From assembly GCA_034434635.1 (NCBI GenBank), contig DAOTYX010000074.1:1-19384 (forward strand): DNA of 19,384 bases, written 5' to 3'. The position numbers and the translations under genes were made by a program. How positions within the stretch are numbered: position 1 is the stretch's first letter; every line of letters begins with the position of its first letter. The DNA comes from DAOTYX01 sp034434635. GTDB taxonomy: Bacteria > Chloroflexota > Anaerolineae > B4-G1 > DUEL01. The notes beneath the pieces were generated by a model. It searched no databases. It was given only the letters and a program-made list of their open reading frames with translations, and was not told the DNA's origin. Shown piece after piece: positions 6,477-14,216 of the stretch.

Positions 6477-8492
6477 ATGGACAAGCCAGTCGCCAAGTGG
6501 GACGCGACGACCAAGCGCATCGTCACCCTCGTCATCCTGCTGCTTCTGGCGCTGATCGTCAGCCGCTTCCGCGCCGTCCTGCCGCCGCTGGTGCTGGCCG
6601 GCCTGCTGGCCTTCATCCTCGATCCGGTAGTGGACTTCCTGGAGCAGCGTGCCCGCCTGCCCCGTACCGCTGCGGCGGCGATCGTGCTCGTCGTGGCCAT
6701 TCTGGTGCTGCTGGCCGCCCCGGTGGTGGCCGTACCCCCACTGGTGCGGGCAGTGCGCTCCCTGAACCTCGACTTCGCCCGCATTGCCGTCAGTCTGGAA
6801 CGGCTGTTGGCCCAGCCCATCACGGTCCTGCAATGGCAGATTGATCTGCGCACGGTCTACCAGCAGTTCCAACAGAGCGTGCGCGAGTTCCTCTCCACCG
6901 TGGCGGCAGGGACCGTCAACGTCGTCTTCGGCTTCGCCTCGACCCTCTTCTGGGCGATCTTCATCCTCCTCTCCACTTTCTACATGGTACGCGACGCCGA
7001 CCGCATGATCTCCTGGCTGGACAATCTGATTCCCCCAACCCTGCGCGACGATGCCATCCGTCTTCGCCTGCGCGTCACCCGTGTCTGGAGCGCCTTCCTG
7101 CGTGGGCAACTGGTGATGGCGCTCTTGATGGCGACCATCACCACCGTCGCCGACACGATCATCGGCCTGCCAAATGCCCTGGCGCTGGGACTGTTGGCAG
7201 GGGTGATGGAGTTCATCCCCAGCATCGGGCCTGTCGTCGCCGCTGTTCCGGCCATCCTGGTCGCCCTCTTCCAGGGCTCCACCTGGCTGCCGCTGACCCC
7301 CTTCTGGTTTGCCGTGCTGGTGCTGGGGGTCTACCTGGTGATCCAGCAGATCGAGGGCAACATCCTCCTGCCGCGGGTGATGGGGCAGAGCCTCAACCTG
7401 CACCCACTGGTGGTGCTGGTGGCGGTGATCCTTGGCGGCAACCTGGCCGGCGTGCTGGGGATGTTGCTGGCGGCACCCACCGTGGCGACCCTGGGCATCC
7501 TGGGCCGGTATGTGTACTGTCGGCTGACCGACCAGGACCCCTTCACCGAGCCGTCCCGCAGGCGGCGCGCCCATCCCGACCTTTTCCGCCAACTGTGGAA
7601 TGGACTGCGCGGCCTGTTGGTGCGCCGTCAGGCGCAGGCCCGCCCCGCCCGCCCGGAAGACCGTGCGGCCATGGAGGCGATCTGCGCCCAGGTCTGGGAC
7701 GGCGAGGACTACATTCCGGAGGTCTGGGAGGACTGGCTGGCCGACCCGTACGGGGAGTTCTCGGTGCTGGAGGTGCGTGGGCGGGTGGTGGCGCTGGGCA
7801 AACTGACCCGCCTGGCCGACGACGAGTGGTGGCTGGAGGGGCTGCGGGTGGACCCGGCCTATCGCCACCTGGGGTTGGCGCGAAAGTTGCAGGCTCACCA
7901 GTTGCGTCAGGCCGAGCGGCTGGGCCAGGGGTGGCTGCGTCTCGCTACGGCCTCCTACAACAAGGCTGTCCACCACCTGGCTACCCGCGACCACTTCCAC
8001 CATGTGGCGGAGTTCCTGTACTGCGCGGGGGATCCCCTGCCTCGCCCGTGCGGCCTGCAGCCACTGGTGGCCGATGACCTGGAGGCGGCCTGGAACCTCC
8101 TCGCCGACTCCCCCGCGCGCCAGGCCAGCGCCGGCCTGTATGAGACCTGCTGGAGGTGGCAACGTTTGACCCGCGAGCGGCTGGCAGCCCACCTGACCGC
8201 TGGCGAGGTCTGGGGAGTGAAGCAGGAGGGCCGACTGGCTGCCGTGGCGCTGGTGCCGCTCAACCAGCGGGGTGAGCGGCTGCTGGTGAGCCTGGTGGAT
8301 GGCGAGCCTGCGGCGGTGCAGACATTGGTCACAGAGTTGCGGGCGTTGGCCCATGACCGCGGCCTCATCGGGTTGCGCCACCGCCCGCCCGCCTATCCGC
8401 CGCTGCTCGACACCCTCCACGCCGCGGGCCTGGTCAACGATTGGGAGCACAGCCTGTGGATCTTTGAGCGAAGGCTGGGAACACGGGAATGA
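6477..8492 (+). CDS. AI-2E-family permease fused to tandem GNAT-like domains
   Basis: Residues 1 to about 345 match the AI-2E/PerM transporter family. There are hydrophobic segments near 14-30, 33-55, 66-88 and 150-172, and a cluster at 200-340. Signature segments are FIPSIGPVVAAVPA and GNILLPRVMGQSLNLHPLVV, ending in GVLGMLLAAP. Family members include the autoinducer-2 exporter TqsA and Na+/H+ antiporter-like proteins; the substrate here is unknown. After a basic linker (about 346-385), residues 387-520 form a GNAT acetyltransferase-like domain. Its acetyl-CoA loop is VDPAYRHLGLARKL (R463, G466, A468). Residues 527-671 look like a second, degenerate GNAT unit. The reading frame is uninterrupted, so this is a real fusion in the sequence as given. 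It probably forms an operon with lepB. The stop codon lies in a heptamer repeat. Confidence 0.85.
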   Translation: MDKPVAKWDATTKRIVTLVILLLLALIVSRFRAVLPPLVLAGLLAFILDPVVDFLEQRARLPRTAAAAIVLVVAILVLLAAPVVAVPPLVRAVRSLNLDFARIAVSLERLLAQPITVLQWQIDLRTVYQQFQQSVREFLSTVAAGTVNVVFGFASTLFWAIFILLSTFYMVRDADRMISWLDNLIPPTLRDDAIRLRLRVTRVWSAFLRGQLVMALLMATITTVADTIIGLPNALALGLLAGVMEFIPSIGPVVAAVPAILVALFQGSTWLPLTPFWFAVLVLGVYLVIQQIEGNILLPRVMGQSLNLHPLVVLVAVILGGNLAGVLGMLLAAPTVATLGILGRYVYCRLTDQDPFTEPSRRRRAHPDLFRQLWNGLRGLLVRRQAQARPARPEDRAAMEAICAQVWDGEDYIPEVWEDWLADPYGEFSVLEVRGRVVALGKLTRLADDEWWLEGLRVDPAYRHLGLARKLQAHQLRQAERLGQGWLRLATASYNKAVHHLATRDHFHHVAEFLYCAGDPLPRPCGLQPLVADDLEAAWNLLADSPARQASAGLYETCWRWQRLTRERLAAHLTAGEVWGVKQEGRLAAVALVPLNQRGERLLVSLVDGEPAAVQTLVTELRALAHDRGLIGLRHRPPAYPPLLDTLHAAGLVNDWEHSLWIFERRLGTRE

Positions 8493-8536
8493 CCAACGGG
8501 CAATGACCAATGAGCAATGACCAATGACCAATGAAA
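8488..8536 (+). repeat. Heptanucleotide tandem repeat, 7 units
   Basis: Seven consecutive 7-bp units follow the consensus AATGACC. Units 1, 3, 5 and 6 match exactly, and units 2, 4 and 7 are variants (AACGGGC, AATGAGC, AATGAAA). The first unit contains the TGA stop of the permease-GNAT gene. Because 7 is not a multiple of 3, each unit puts an ATGA start/stop in a new frame. The pattern resembles the short tandemly repeated heptamers known from cyanobacterial genomes. Confidence 0.9.
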
Positions 8537-8574
8537 GCGAGCAGCGGGATACAGTGTGAAAGGAGAGATCAGGA

Positions 8575-8742
8575 ATGGACGAGATCGAGATTCTGGCCGA
8601 GACGGATGACTTCAGCATCTGGCGTTCGGAGGACGAAGGCGGGGTCGTTTACCACCTGGAGTTCGGCGCTGTGACCGTGCACCTGTACCAGGAGGAATGG
8701 GACCAGTTCCTCAACCTGGTGGAACAGGTGCGGGAATCCTGA
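8575..8742 (+). CDS. Small acidic protein of unknown function (55 aa)
   Basis: A 55-residue protein starts MDEIEILAETDDFSIWRSED and ends EEWDQFLNLVEQVRES. AGGAG (8561-8565) lies 9 nt before the ATG, and the stop is 11 nt before the next gene. The composition is strongly acidic, with a central alternating hydrophobic stretch (VVYHLEFGAVTVHLYQEEW) that would suit a small beta-sheet followed by a helix. There is no signal peptide or membrane span. I recognise no named family. The good ribosome site, protein-like composition and tight spacing to the DUF3786 gene support a real gene. It may be a partner of its neighbour, but nothing in the sequence proves this. Confidence 0.75.
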   Translation: MDEIEILAETDDFSIWRSEDEGGVVYHLEFGAVTVHLYQEEWDQFLNLVEQVRES

Positions 8743-8753
8743 CAGGGGGAACC

Positions 8754-9404
8754 GTGCTCAGGCCCGGAGGACATCCCGAAGGCCTGCAGGAGTGGTACGA
8801 CAAACTGGCGCCGCAGGTGGCCCAGGCGCGCGAGCAGTTGCGGCAGATGTCGCCAGGGCGCCTGGCGTTGCGAACTGGCTGTACCCAGGAGCGGGACGGC
8901 GTGCTGGGGTTGACCTTCCTGTGGCGCAAGTACCGCATCCTGCTGCCTGACTTCACCATCGTGCGCGCCGACTCCGGCGCGGAGCCGTCCTCTTTCATCC
9001 AGGCGCTCCTGCTGGCCTACCTGCTCACTGCCGACGGCACCACTCCTTCCAGCCGCTGGATCGCCTACCGCGACCTGCCTGACGGGATGTTCTACGCCCA
9101 GGCCTTCCGCGGCTACGCCGAGGATCGCCTGGTGCGGGAGTTGGGCCCAGAGGGAATGGTCGCTTTCCGGCGGGGGGCGGAGCGACTGGGTGGACAACCG
9201 CTGGAGATCGGCGACGCGGGATACGCTTTCGCCGTCCTGCCGCATCTTCACCTGGCAGCGGTCTACTGGGAGGGGGACGAGGACTTCCCCTCGCGGGCCT
9301 CGATCCTCTTCGAGGACACCACGCCGCACTACATGTCCACCGACGGCCTGGCGATCCTGGGCAGCCAGCTGGTCAGCGCCATCGTCAGGGCGGGACGGGC
9401 ATAG
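8754..9404 (+). CDS. DUF3786 domain protein
   Basis: The protein of 216 residues is read from a GTG at 8754, preceded by AGGGGGA. An in-frame ATG at 8697 would overlap the upstream small gene by 46 bp and add a low-complexity Gly/Pro segment, so the GTG is preferred. The sequence fits DUF3786: a FLWRKYRILLPDF strand pair, an ALLLAYLLTADG helix, SRWIAYRDLPDGMFYAQAF, LERLGGQ-like and VLPHLHLAAVYW segments, then the acidic DEDFPSRASILFED and a C-terminal helix. The biochemical role of the family is not established. The protein looks soluble and cytoplasmic. It probably forms a two-gene unit with the 55-aa gene and ends before a hairpin-rich terminator zone. Confidence 0.8.
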   Translation: MLRPGGHPEGLQEWYDKLAPQVAQAREQLRQMSPGRLALRTGCTQERDGVLGLTFLWRKYRILLPDFTIVRADSGAEPSSFIQALLLAYLLTADGTTPSSRWIAYRDLPDGMFYAQAFRGYAEDRLVRELGPEGMVAFRRGAERLGGQPLEIGDAGYAFAVLPHLHLAAVYWEGDEDFPSRASILFEDTTPHYMSTDGLAILGSQLVSAIVRAGRA

Positions 9405-9459
9405 GGACGCCGCCCTACCGTCATGCGAACAGGCTGTCAGCCGGGCCGCGCAGGCGGCC
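9402..9459 (+). other. Two small hairpins after the DUF3786 gene
   Basis: TAGGG (9402-9406, containing the stop codon) pairs with CCCTA (9413-9417). GGCCGC (9444-9449) pairs with GCGGCC (9454-9459) around a GCAG loop. They precede the stronger hairpin at 9489-9526 and may help stop transcription or protect the mRNA end. Confidence 0.4.
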
Positions 9460-9488
9460 TTCGCCGCTGTTGCCCGCGGTCTTCAACC

Positions 9489-9526
9489 GTCGGGGCGCCC
9501 TGAGCGGAGTCGAAGGGCGCCCCGAC
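9489..9526. terminator. Bidirectional hairpin terminator between convergent genes
   Basis: GTCGGGGCGCCCT (9489-9501) and AGGGCGCCCCGAC (9514-9526) form a perfect 13-bp stem with a 12-nt loop. The apex reads CCTGAGCGGAGTCGAAGG, a motif I recognise as a dispersed repeat in many unrelated bacterial genomes, usually in intergenic hairpins. It sits between a plus-strand gene ending at 9404 and a minus-strand gene ending at 9539, 12 bp from the latter's stop. That position suits a two-way terminator, although U-tracts are lacking. Confidence 0.75.
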
Positions 9527-9538
9527 TATGGCCCGTCG

Positions 9539-11269
9539 TCAGGCCTCCGGCTCTAATCCCACCAGTCGCGCCCAGGGGCCGTGGATGCCATCGTCCGTGA
9601 CGCCGTAATAGACGCGCACCCGCCCCTCCTCCCGCTGCGCCAGGTCATAGCGCACCTGACCGCCGCGTTCGCGGCGGCGGATGAGCGCAATCTCCCCCTC
9701 CCAGGCCAACTGCGCCGGGTCTACCGGATGCTCCTCTGCCTGGCTGATGGCGTAGTGCCACAACTTGCGCGCCGACTTGCGGCTGACGTTCTTGACCACA
9801 TTGCCGTTGCGCAGGTCGCGCATGGTGTGGTAGATGACCCCCTCACGCTCCTCGCTGGCAACAATTTCCACGCCAGTGCGCGGCGGCGAGATGTGATCCG
9901 GAGGAGGCGCGGCTACAACAGCCTCAGCCCGTTCTGAGCGGGCGGGGGGGGCGGAGACGGAGGGGAGCGTCCGACGCACCAGGCTGACGATCTCGTCGCG
10001 CACCGCCAGCCCGGTCTCCGCCTCACTGCGCACGTAGATCTTGTTGTCGTCCACAGCGTAGGGAGGATCGTCCCCCTTGGGCACGGTCAGGCGCACCACC
10101 TTCTTGCCCTGCGTCTCCTGCACGTCGCTGGTGACTTCCAGCGGCGGCGTGATGCGTCGCGCCACCTCGGCGCGGATTATCTCGATGACCTGACGGGGGT
10201 TCCCCACCCCTGTTGGCGGTTGCTTGGGGTCGGCACTGACGCCGACATACAACGTGCCGCCATTGGTGTTGGCGAAGGCGCAGACATCCCCCAGGACTGC
10301 GTCGAGATACCCACCGCGCCCGCTGTACCGCTCGTGGAAGTCCACGACGATGGAAGGTCCCTCCTCGCGGGCTGCCTGTACGACATCGAACGGGGCCTTG
10401 GCAGTGGGACGGTAGGGGCGGGTGCGGGTGAAATCGTTGCCCAGGAAGACCTCGCGCAATGCCGCGAAGGTCACCTCTGGCAGGAATACCTCCGTGACCC
10501 GGTCGCCCACGCCCAGGTTGTGCGGGTCGTTGGGATCCCGAGTCAGCCGATGGGCATCCGAACCCTGGATGCAGCGCATCCGCCGGGGGTACTCCGGCTT
10601 CGAGCCGTCGAAGAAGCGGGCCGTCGTCCGTGGCCCCTTCCTGTCCAGATCGGTGACCTCCAGAGCGTGCAGGTGGATGTCCTGAGTGTAGGCGATGCGC
10701 GTCTGGCCGCCGAAGTCGAAGCCGAGCATGGCCACGCCGTTCGAGGAGTTGGCATGCGCGGCGATGACGATGCCGTTGGCCTCAGCGATGGCACGATAGG
10801 CGGTCAGCACGTCGGTGGTGGCCCCGACCTCGGCGCTGCCCTCGTCAATCTTCCCCAGGGGGATGTTCAGGCGGCGCAGCAGGAACTCCAATTCCCGCAC
10901 ATCGGTCTGTGGGTCGAAGATTCCCAGTATGTGAAAACCAAAAGTGGCGGTAAATTCGAAGCCTGGCAGCACCAGCACCTTCTCGCGGAGCCGCCGGTAC
11001 TCCTGGAGGCGGTCCTTCTCCTCCCGACGGAGGCGGTCGAGGTGCTCCAGCATCTCCAGCTGGGCAATCTCCTCCATCATCCGCCGGTAGCCGGCCACCG
11101 TATTGTGGTCGGTAAAGGCAATGATGTCCAGACCCTTCTTCTCCGCCTCGGCCAGCAGGTCCACGAAGGACACCCCTGGCTCGGCATAATCTGCGGAGGC
11201 GGGGGTATGCAGATGCAGGTCCACCCGCCTCCACTGGGACGACAATGATTTCTTTCTTCGTTTGCTCAT
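9539..11269 (-). CDS. PHP-domain metalloenzyme fused to an AlbA_2-like domain
   Basis: The protein has 576 residues from the ATG at 11269, preceded by a closely spaced GGAG. An in-frame start at 11338 would overlap the receiver gene and has no ribosome site. The N-terminal PHP phosphoesterase domain (about 14-250) keeps metal-binding motifs VDLHLHT (H19, H21), FTDHN (D54, H55), GFEFTATFGFH (E105, H113), IAAHAN and GSDAH (D238, H240). A charged helical insert lies at 62-97. Residues about 290-430 resemble the AlbA_2/Schlafen-like domain, with CAFANTNGGTLYVGV (around 331-345) and a KIYVRSEAE strand. The Schlafen core acidic motif appears altered to VVDFHERY. After a Pro/Ala-rich linker (about 440-465), a C-terminal domain of about 110 residues (TMRDLRNGNVVKNVSRKSARKL onward) is not recognised. 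It probably acts on nucleic acid or nucleotide phosphoesters; this is inferred. Confidence 0.8.
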   Translation of the reverse strand: MSKRRKKSLSSQWRRVDLHLHTPASADYAEPGVSFVDLLAEAEKKGLDIIAFTDHNTVAGYRRMMEEIAQLEMLEHLDRLRREEKDRLQEYRRLREKVLVLPGFEFTATFGFHILGIFDPQTDVRELEFLLRRLNIPLGKIDEGSAEVGATTDVLTAYRAIAEANGIVIAAHANSSNGVAMLGFDFGGQTRIAYTQDIHLHALEVTDLDRKGPRTTARFFDGSKPEYPRRMRCIQGSDAHRLTRDPNDPHNLGVGDRVTEVFLPEVTFAALREVFLGNDFTRTRPYRPTAKAPFDVVQAAREEGPSIVVDFHERYSGRGGYLDAVLGDVCAFANTNGGTLYVGVSADPKQPPTGVGNPRQVIEIIRAEVARRITPPLEVTSDVQETQGKKVVRLTVPKGDDPPYAVDDNKIYVRSEAETGLAVRDEIVSLVRRTLPSVSAPPARSERAEAVVAAPPPDHISPPRTGVEIVASEEREGVIYHTMRDLRNGNVVKNVSRKSARKLWHYAISQAEEHPVDPAQLAWEGEIALIRRRERGGQVRYDLAQREEGRVRVYYGVTDDGIHGPWARLVGLEPEA

Positions 11270-11312
11270 ATTCTCCAATATGCCCGCCACCGATCGCTGC
11301 GTTCCTCCAGAA

Positions 11313-11666
11313 TCAGGCGAGCAGGTTCGTGACGACATGAACCAATTCGTCAGGCAAGAACGGTTTCAGGACGAACAGCGTCGCCCCGGCCGACATGCAT
11401 TCCCGGCGCATATCCGACCCCGAGGTCATGATGATGGGCAGGTTCGCCCAATCTGGCTCCCGGCGGATGGAGCGCACCGTGTCCATCGTGCGCTTGCCCT
11501 GGATATGCACGTCCATCAACACCACATCCGGCCGCTCGGCCTGGATCGTCGGCAGGATGTCGGAGTAGTGGGAGACCACCACTACCTGGTAACCTTCGAG
11601 TTCGAAGAGAGTCTTTAGAAGGCGTCCCATCTCCCGGTCATCGTCAATGACCAGCACCTTCTTCAT
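11313..11666 (-). CDS. Stand-alone receiver-domain response regulator
   Basis: A single CheY-like receiver domain of 117 residues with no output domain. It has the acidic triad DDD at 8-10, phospho-acceptor D52 in VVLMDVHI, the T81/S82 switch position and K101 in VLKPF. Such proteins act by protein-protein contact or as phosphorelay intermediates. The ATG overlaps the lon stop codon in an ATGA, so translation is probably coupled to lon. The PHP-domain gene starts 43 nt after its stop. No histidine kinase gene is in the window, so the phosphodonor is unknown. Confidence 0.93.
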   Translation of the reverse strand: MKKVLVIDDDREMGRLLKTLFELEGYQVVVVSHYSDILPTIQAERPDVVLMDVHIQGKRTMDTVRSIRREPDWANLPIIMTSGSDMRRECMSAGATLFVLKPFLPDELVHVVTNLLA

Positions 11667-14158
11667 ACGCCTCCTTCTCCCTGCGGGGCTCCCGCTGCGG
11701 GTGGCTCTTCCAACGCTGCAGCAAACACCTCATCCACGGTATCCACCAGGACGAACTTCAGCGCCCGGCGCACATCGGCTGGGACGTCCGCCAGGTCCTT
11801 CTGGTTCTGCCTGGGCAGGACGACGGTCTTCAGGCCAGCGCGGTGCGCGGCCAGCACCTTCTCCTTGATCCCCCCCACCGGCAGGACCTGGCCACGCAGG
11901 GTGATCTCGCCAGTCATGCCGACATCGGCGCGCACCTTGCGGCCGGTGAGCAGCGAGACGAGCGCCGTGGCAATGGTCACACCCGCCGACGGGCCATCCT
12001 TGGGGATCGCGCCTGCGGGCACGTGGAGATGAATGTCGGCATGTCGGAAGAAATCCTCAGGGATGTTCAGTTCACTGGCCTTGGCGCGGACGTAACTGAG
12101 GGCAGCCTGAGCCGACTCCTTCATCACCTCGCCCAGTTGGCCGGTGATCTGGAAGCCCTTCTCCCCCGGCATGCGCGTGGCCTCGAAGAACATCACGTCG
12201 CCGCCGACGGGGGTCCAGCCCAACCCCGTCGCCACGCCCGGTATCTCGGTGCGCAGCGCGGTCTCCTGGAAGTAGCGTGGCGGCCCCAGGTACCGGGGGA
12301 CGTCGCGCGCCGTCACCCGCCTGGGGGGACGCTTGCCCTCCTCGGCCACGGAGGTAGCCACCTTGCGGCAGATGCGGCCCACCTGCCGCTCCAGGTTGCG
12401 CACCCCCGCCTCACGGGTGTACTCGCGGATGATGCGCTGGATCGCCCCGTCGCTGAAGTGCATCTCGTCCTGCTGCAGACCGTTCTCTCGTCGCTGGCGG
12501 GGGATGAGATACCCTTGCGCGATGCGCACCTTCTCCATCTCGGTATAGCCGGAGAGTTCCAGGATCTCCATGCGGTCCCGCAACGGGGGCGGGATGGGGT
12601 CGAGCAGGTTGGCGGTGGTGATGAACATCACCTGCGACAGGTCGAAGGGCACATCCAGATAGTGGTCGCGGAACTCGCGGTTCTGCTCCGGGTCGAGCAC
12701 CTCCAGGAGCGCCGAGGCGGGGTCGCCGCGGAAATCGGTGCCGATCTTATCCACCTCGTCGAGCATGAAGACAGGGTTCTTGGAACCCACGCGACGCAGG
12801 GCCTGCATGATGCGCCCGGGCAGCGCGCCGATGTAGGTGCGACGGTGGCCGCGGATCTCCGCTTCATCGTGCATGCCGCCCAGCGACTGGCGAACGAACT
12901 TGCGGCCCAAGGCGCGGGCGATGGATTGCCCCAGGCTGGTCTTGCCGGTGCCCGGCGGCCCGACGAAGCACAGGATGACCCCCTCCCGCTCGCGGCGGAT
13001 CAGGTCCTTCACCTCCTCCGCCTCCAGGAGACTTCGCCGTTCCTCCTTCAACTTGCGCACCGCCAGGTACTCCAGGATGCGCTCCTTGATCTCCTCAAGG
13101 TCGTAGTGATCCTCGTCGAGCACCTGCCGGGCGTGGGCGATGTCCAGGTTGTCCTCCGTCTGCACCGCCCACGGCAGGTTGACCAGCCAGTCCAGGTAGG
13201 TGCGGATGACACCATACTCTGCAGCAGCAGTCGGCAGTTTGCTCAATCGCTCCAGTTCCCGCCGCGCCTCCTTCTCTGCCTCCTCCGGCATCTTCGCTTC
13301 TTCGATCTTGCGGCGGAACTCCTCCACCTCCATCTGCTGCTCACTGGACTCCCCCAGTTCGCGTTGGATAGCCTTCATCTGCTCGCGCAGCAGGTACTCC
13401 CGCTGGGTCTTCTCCAGTTCCGATTGCGCCTCGGTCTGGATCTTGCGCCCCAGTTCCACCACTTCCAGTTCCTTGGTCAACAGGGTCAGCAGGAAGTGTA
13501 ACTTCTCGCGGGTGCTGTCCAGTTCCAGCAGGTGCTGGGCGTTCTCCAGGCTGATGCGCACGTGGGTGGCGATGGCGTAGGCCAGTTGCAGCGGGTTCTC
13601 GACGTTGAGCGCCATCATCAGCAGCTCTTCCGGCACCGCCGGCAGCAGTTCCGAGAGGCGGCGGAAGGTATCCACCACTGAGCGCTGGACAGCCTGCACC
13701 TCGACCGTCTCTTCCACGATCTCCGGGATTTCGCGCACCCGCGCCTTCAGGTAAGGCTGGTCGGTGATGAACTCTTCGATACGGATGCGGCGCAGCCCCT
13801 GCATGATCAGGGTGATCGTCTCGTCGGGCGCTTTGAACAGCCGGTGGACGCTGGCGACCGTGCCGACGCGATAGACGTCGTCGGCGCCCGGCTCGGCCAG
13901 TTCGGGGTCTTTGGCTGCCACCAGCCCCACCAGGCGTTTGCCCACCACCGCATCGTCCACCAGGCGGATCGAACGGGCCTGCCCGACGCGGATCGGCACA
14001 GCGGTCAGCGGGTAAACCACCAGGCCACGCAGGGGCAGGATGGGCAGTTCCTCCGGGGTCTGGCTCTCGTCAGGCTGTTCGCTTTCCTTCATCGAACCCT
14101 GCTCCAGTTGGGCGAAGGCTGGCATATTCAGTTGCTTGAAGAGGTTTCCAGGTTCCAT
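11663..14158 (-). CDS. lon: ATP-dependent protease La (Lon)
   Basis: Lon is a hexameric cytoplasmic AAA+ serine protease that degrades damaged and regulatory proteins. The N-terminal substrate-binding domain begins at LPILPLRGLVVYP and is followed by a coiled-coil stretch containing the REYLLREQMKAIQRELGE motif. The AAA+ module has Walker A GPPGTGKTS (K406) and Walker B VFMLDEVDKIG. The protease domain has PKDGPSAGV (S724) and GGIKEKVLAAH (K767), the Ser-Lys dyad of family S16. The C-terminus ends shortly after with a Gly/Pro-rich tail. The start is uncertain: GTG 14167, ATG 14158 (AGGAG only 1 nt upstream) and ATG 14092 are all in frame. I use 14158, giving 831 residues. hsp20 lies 58 nt upstream on the same strand, so the two may share a transcript. 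Confidence 0.96.
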   Translation of the reverse strand: MEPGNLFKQLNMPAFAQLEQGSMKESEQPDESQTPEELPILPLRGLVVYPLTAVPIRVGQARSIRLVDDAVVGKRLVGLVAAKDPELAEPGADDVYRVGTVASVHRLFKAPDETITLIMQGLRRIRIEEFITDQPYLKARVREIPEIVEETVEVQAVQRSVVDTFRRLSELLPAVPEELLMMALNVENPLQLAYAIATHVRISLENAQHLLELDSTREKLHFLLTLLTKELEVVELGRKIQTEAQSELEKTQREYLLREQMKAIQRELGESSEQQMEVEEFRRKIEEAKMPEEAEKEARRELERLSKLPTAAAEYGVIRTYLDWLVNLPWAVQTEDNLDIAHARQVLDEDHYDLEEIKERILEYLAVRKLKEERRSLLEAEEVKDLIRREREGVILCFVGPPGTGKTSLGQSIARALGRKFVRQSLGGMHDEAEIRGHRRTYIGALPGRIMQALRRVGSKNPVFMLDEVDKIGTDFRGDPASALLEVLDPEQNREFRDHYLDVPFDLSQVMFITTANLLDPIPPPLRDRMEILELSGYTEMEKVRIAQGYLIPRQRRENGLQQDEMHFSDGAIQRIIREYTREAGVRNLERQVGRICRKVATSVAEEGKRPPRRVTARDVPRYLGPPRYFQETALRTEIPGVATGLGWTPVGGDVMFFEATRMPGEKGFQITGQLGEVMKESAQAALSYVRAKASELNIPEDFFRHADIHLHVPAGAIPKDGPSAGVTIATALVSLLTGRKVRADVGMTGEITLRGQVLPVGGIKEKVLAAHRAGLKTVVLPRQNQKDLADVPADVRRALKFVLVDTVDEVFAAALEEPPAAGAPQGEGGV

Positions 14159-14216
14159 GCTCCTCACTATTTGGACGAATGAGAAAGGGCGAGAGTGTCT
14201 TCCAACAGCACTTCGA

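Noticed and set aside
5868..8618. Minus-strand open frame of 916 codons across lepB and the permease-GNAT gene
   Set aside because: It is antisense to two recognised proteins, is rich in Gln, His, Asp and Gly, crosses their boundary and the heptamer repeat, and has no recognisable domain.
8697..8753. Upstream ATG start for the DUF3786 gene
   Set aside because: It lies inside the 55-aa gene, has no ribosome site and adds a Gly/Pro-rich segment unlike the family. The GTG at 8754 has AGGGGGA before it.
11270..11338. Longer N-terminus for the PHP/AlbA_2 protein
   Set aside because: It would overlap the receiver gene by 26 bp with no ribosome site. The internal ATG at 11269 has GGAG and begins just before the PHP domain.
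11843..13501. Plus-strand open frame of 552 codons opposite lon
   Set aside because: Lon motifs on the minus strand are unmistakable, and the antisense translation has no family features.
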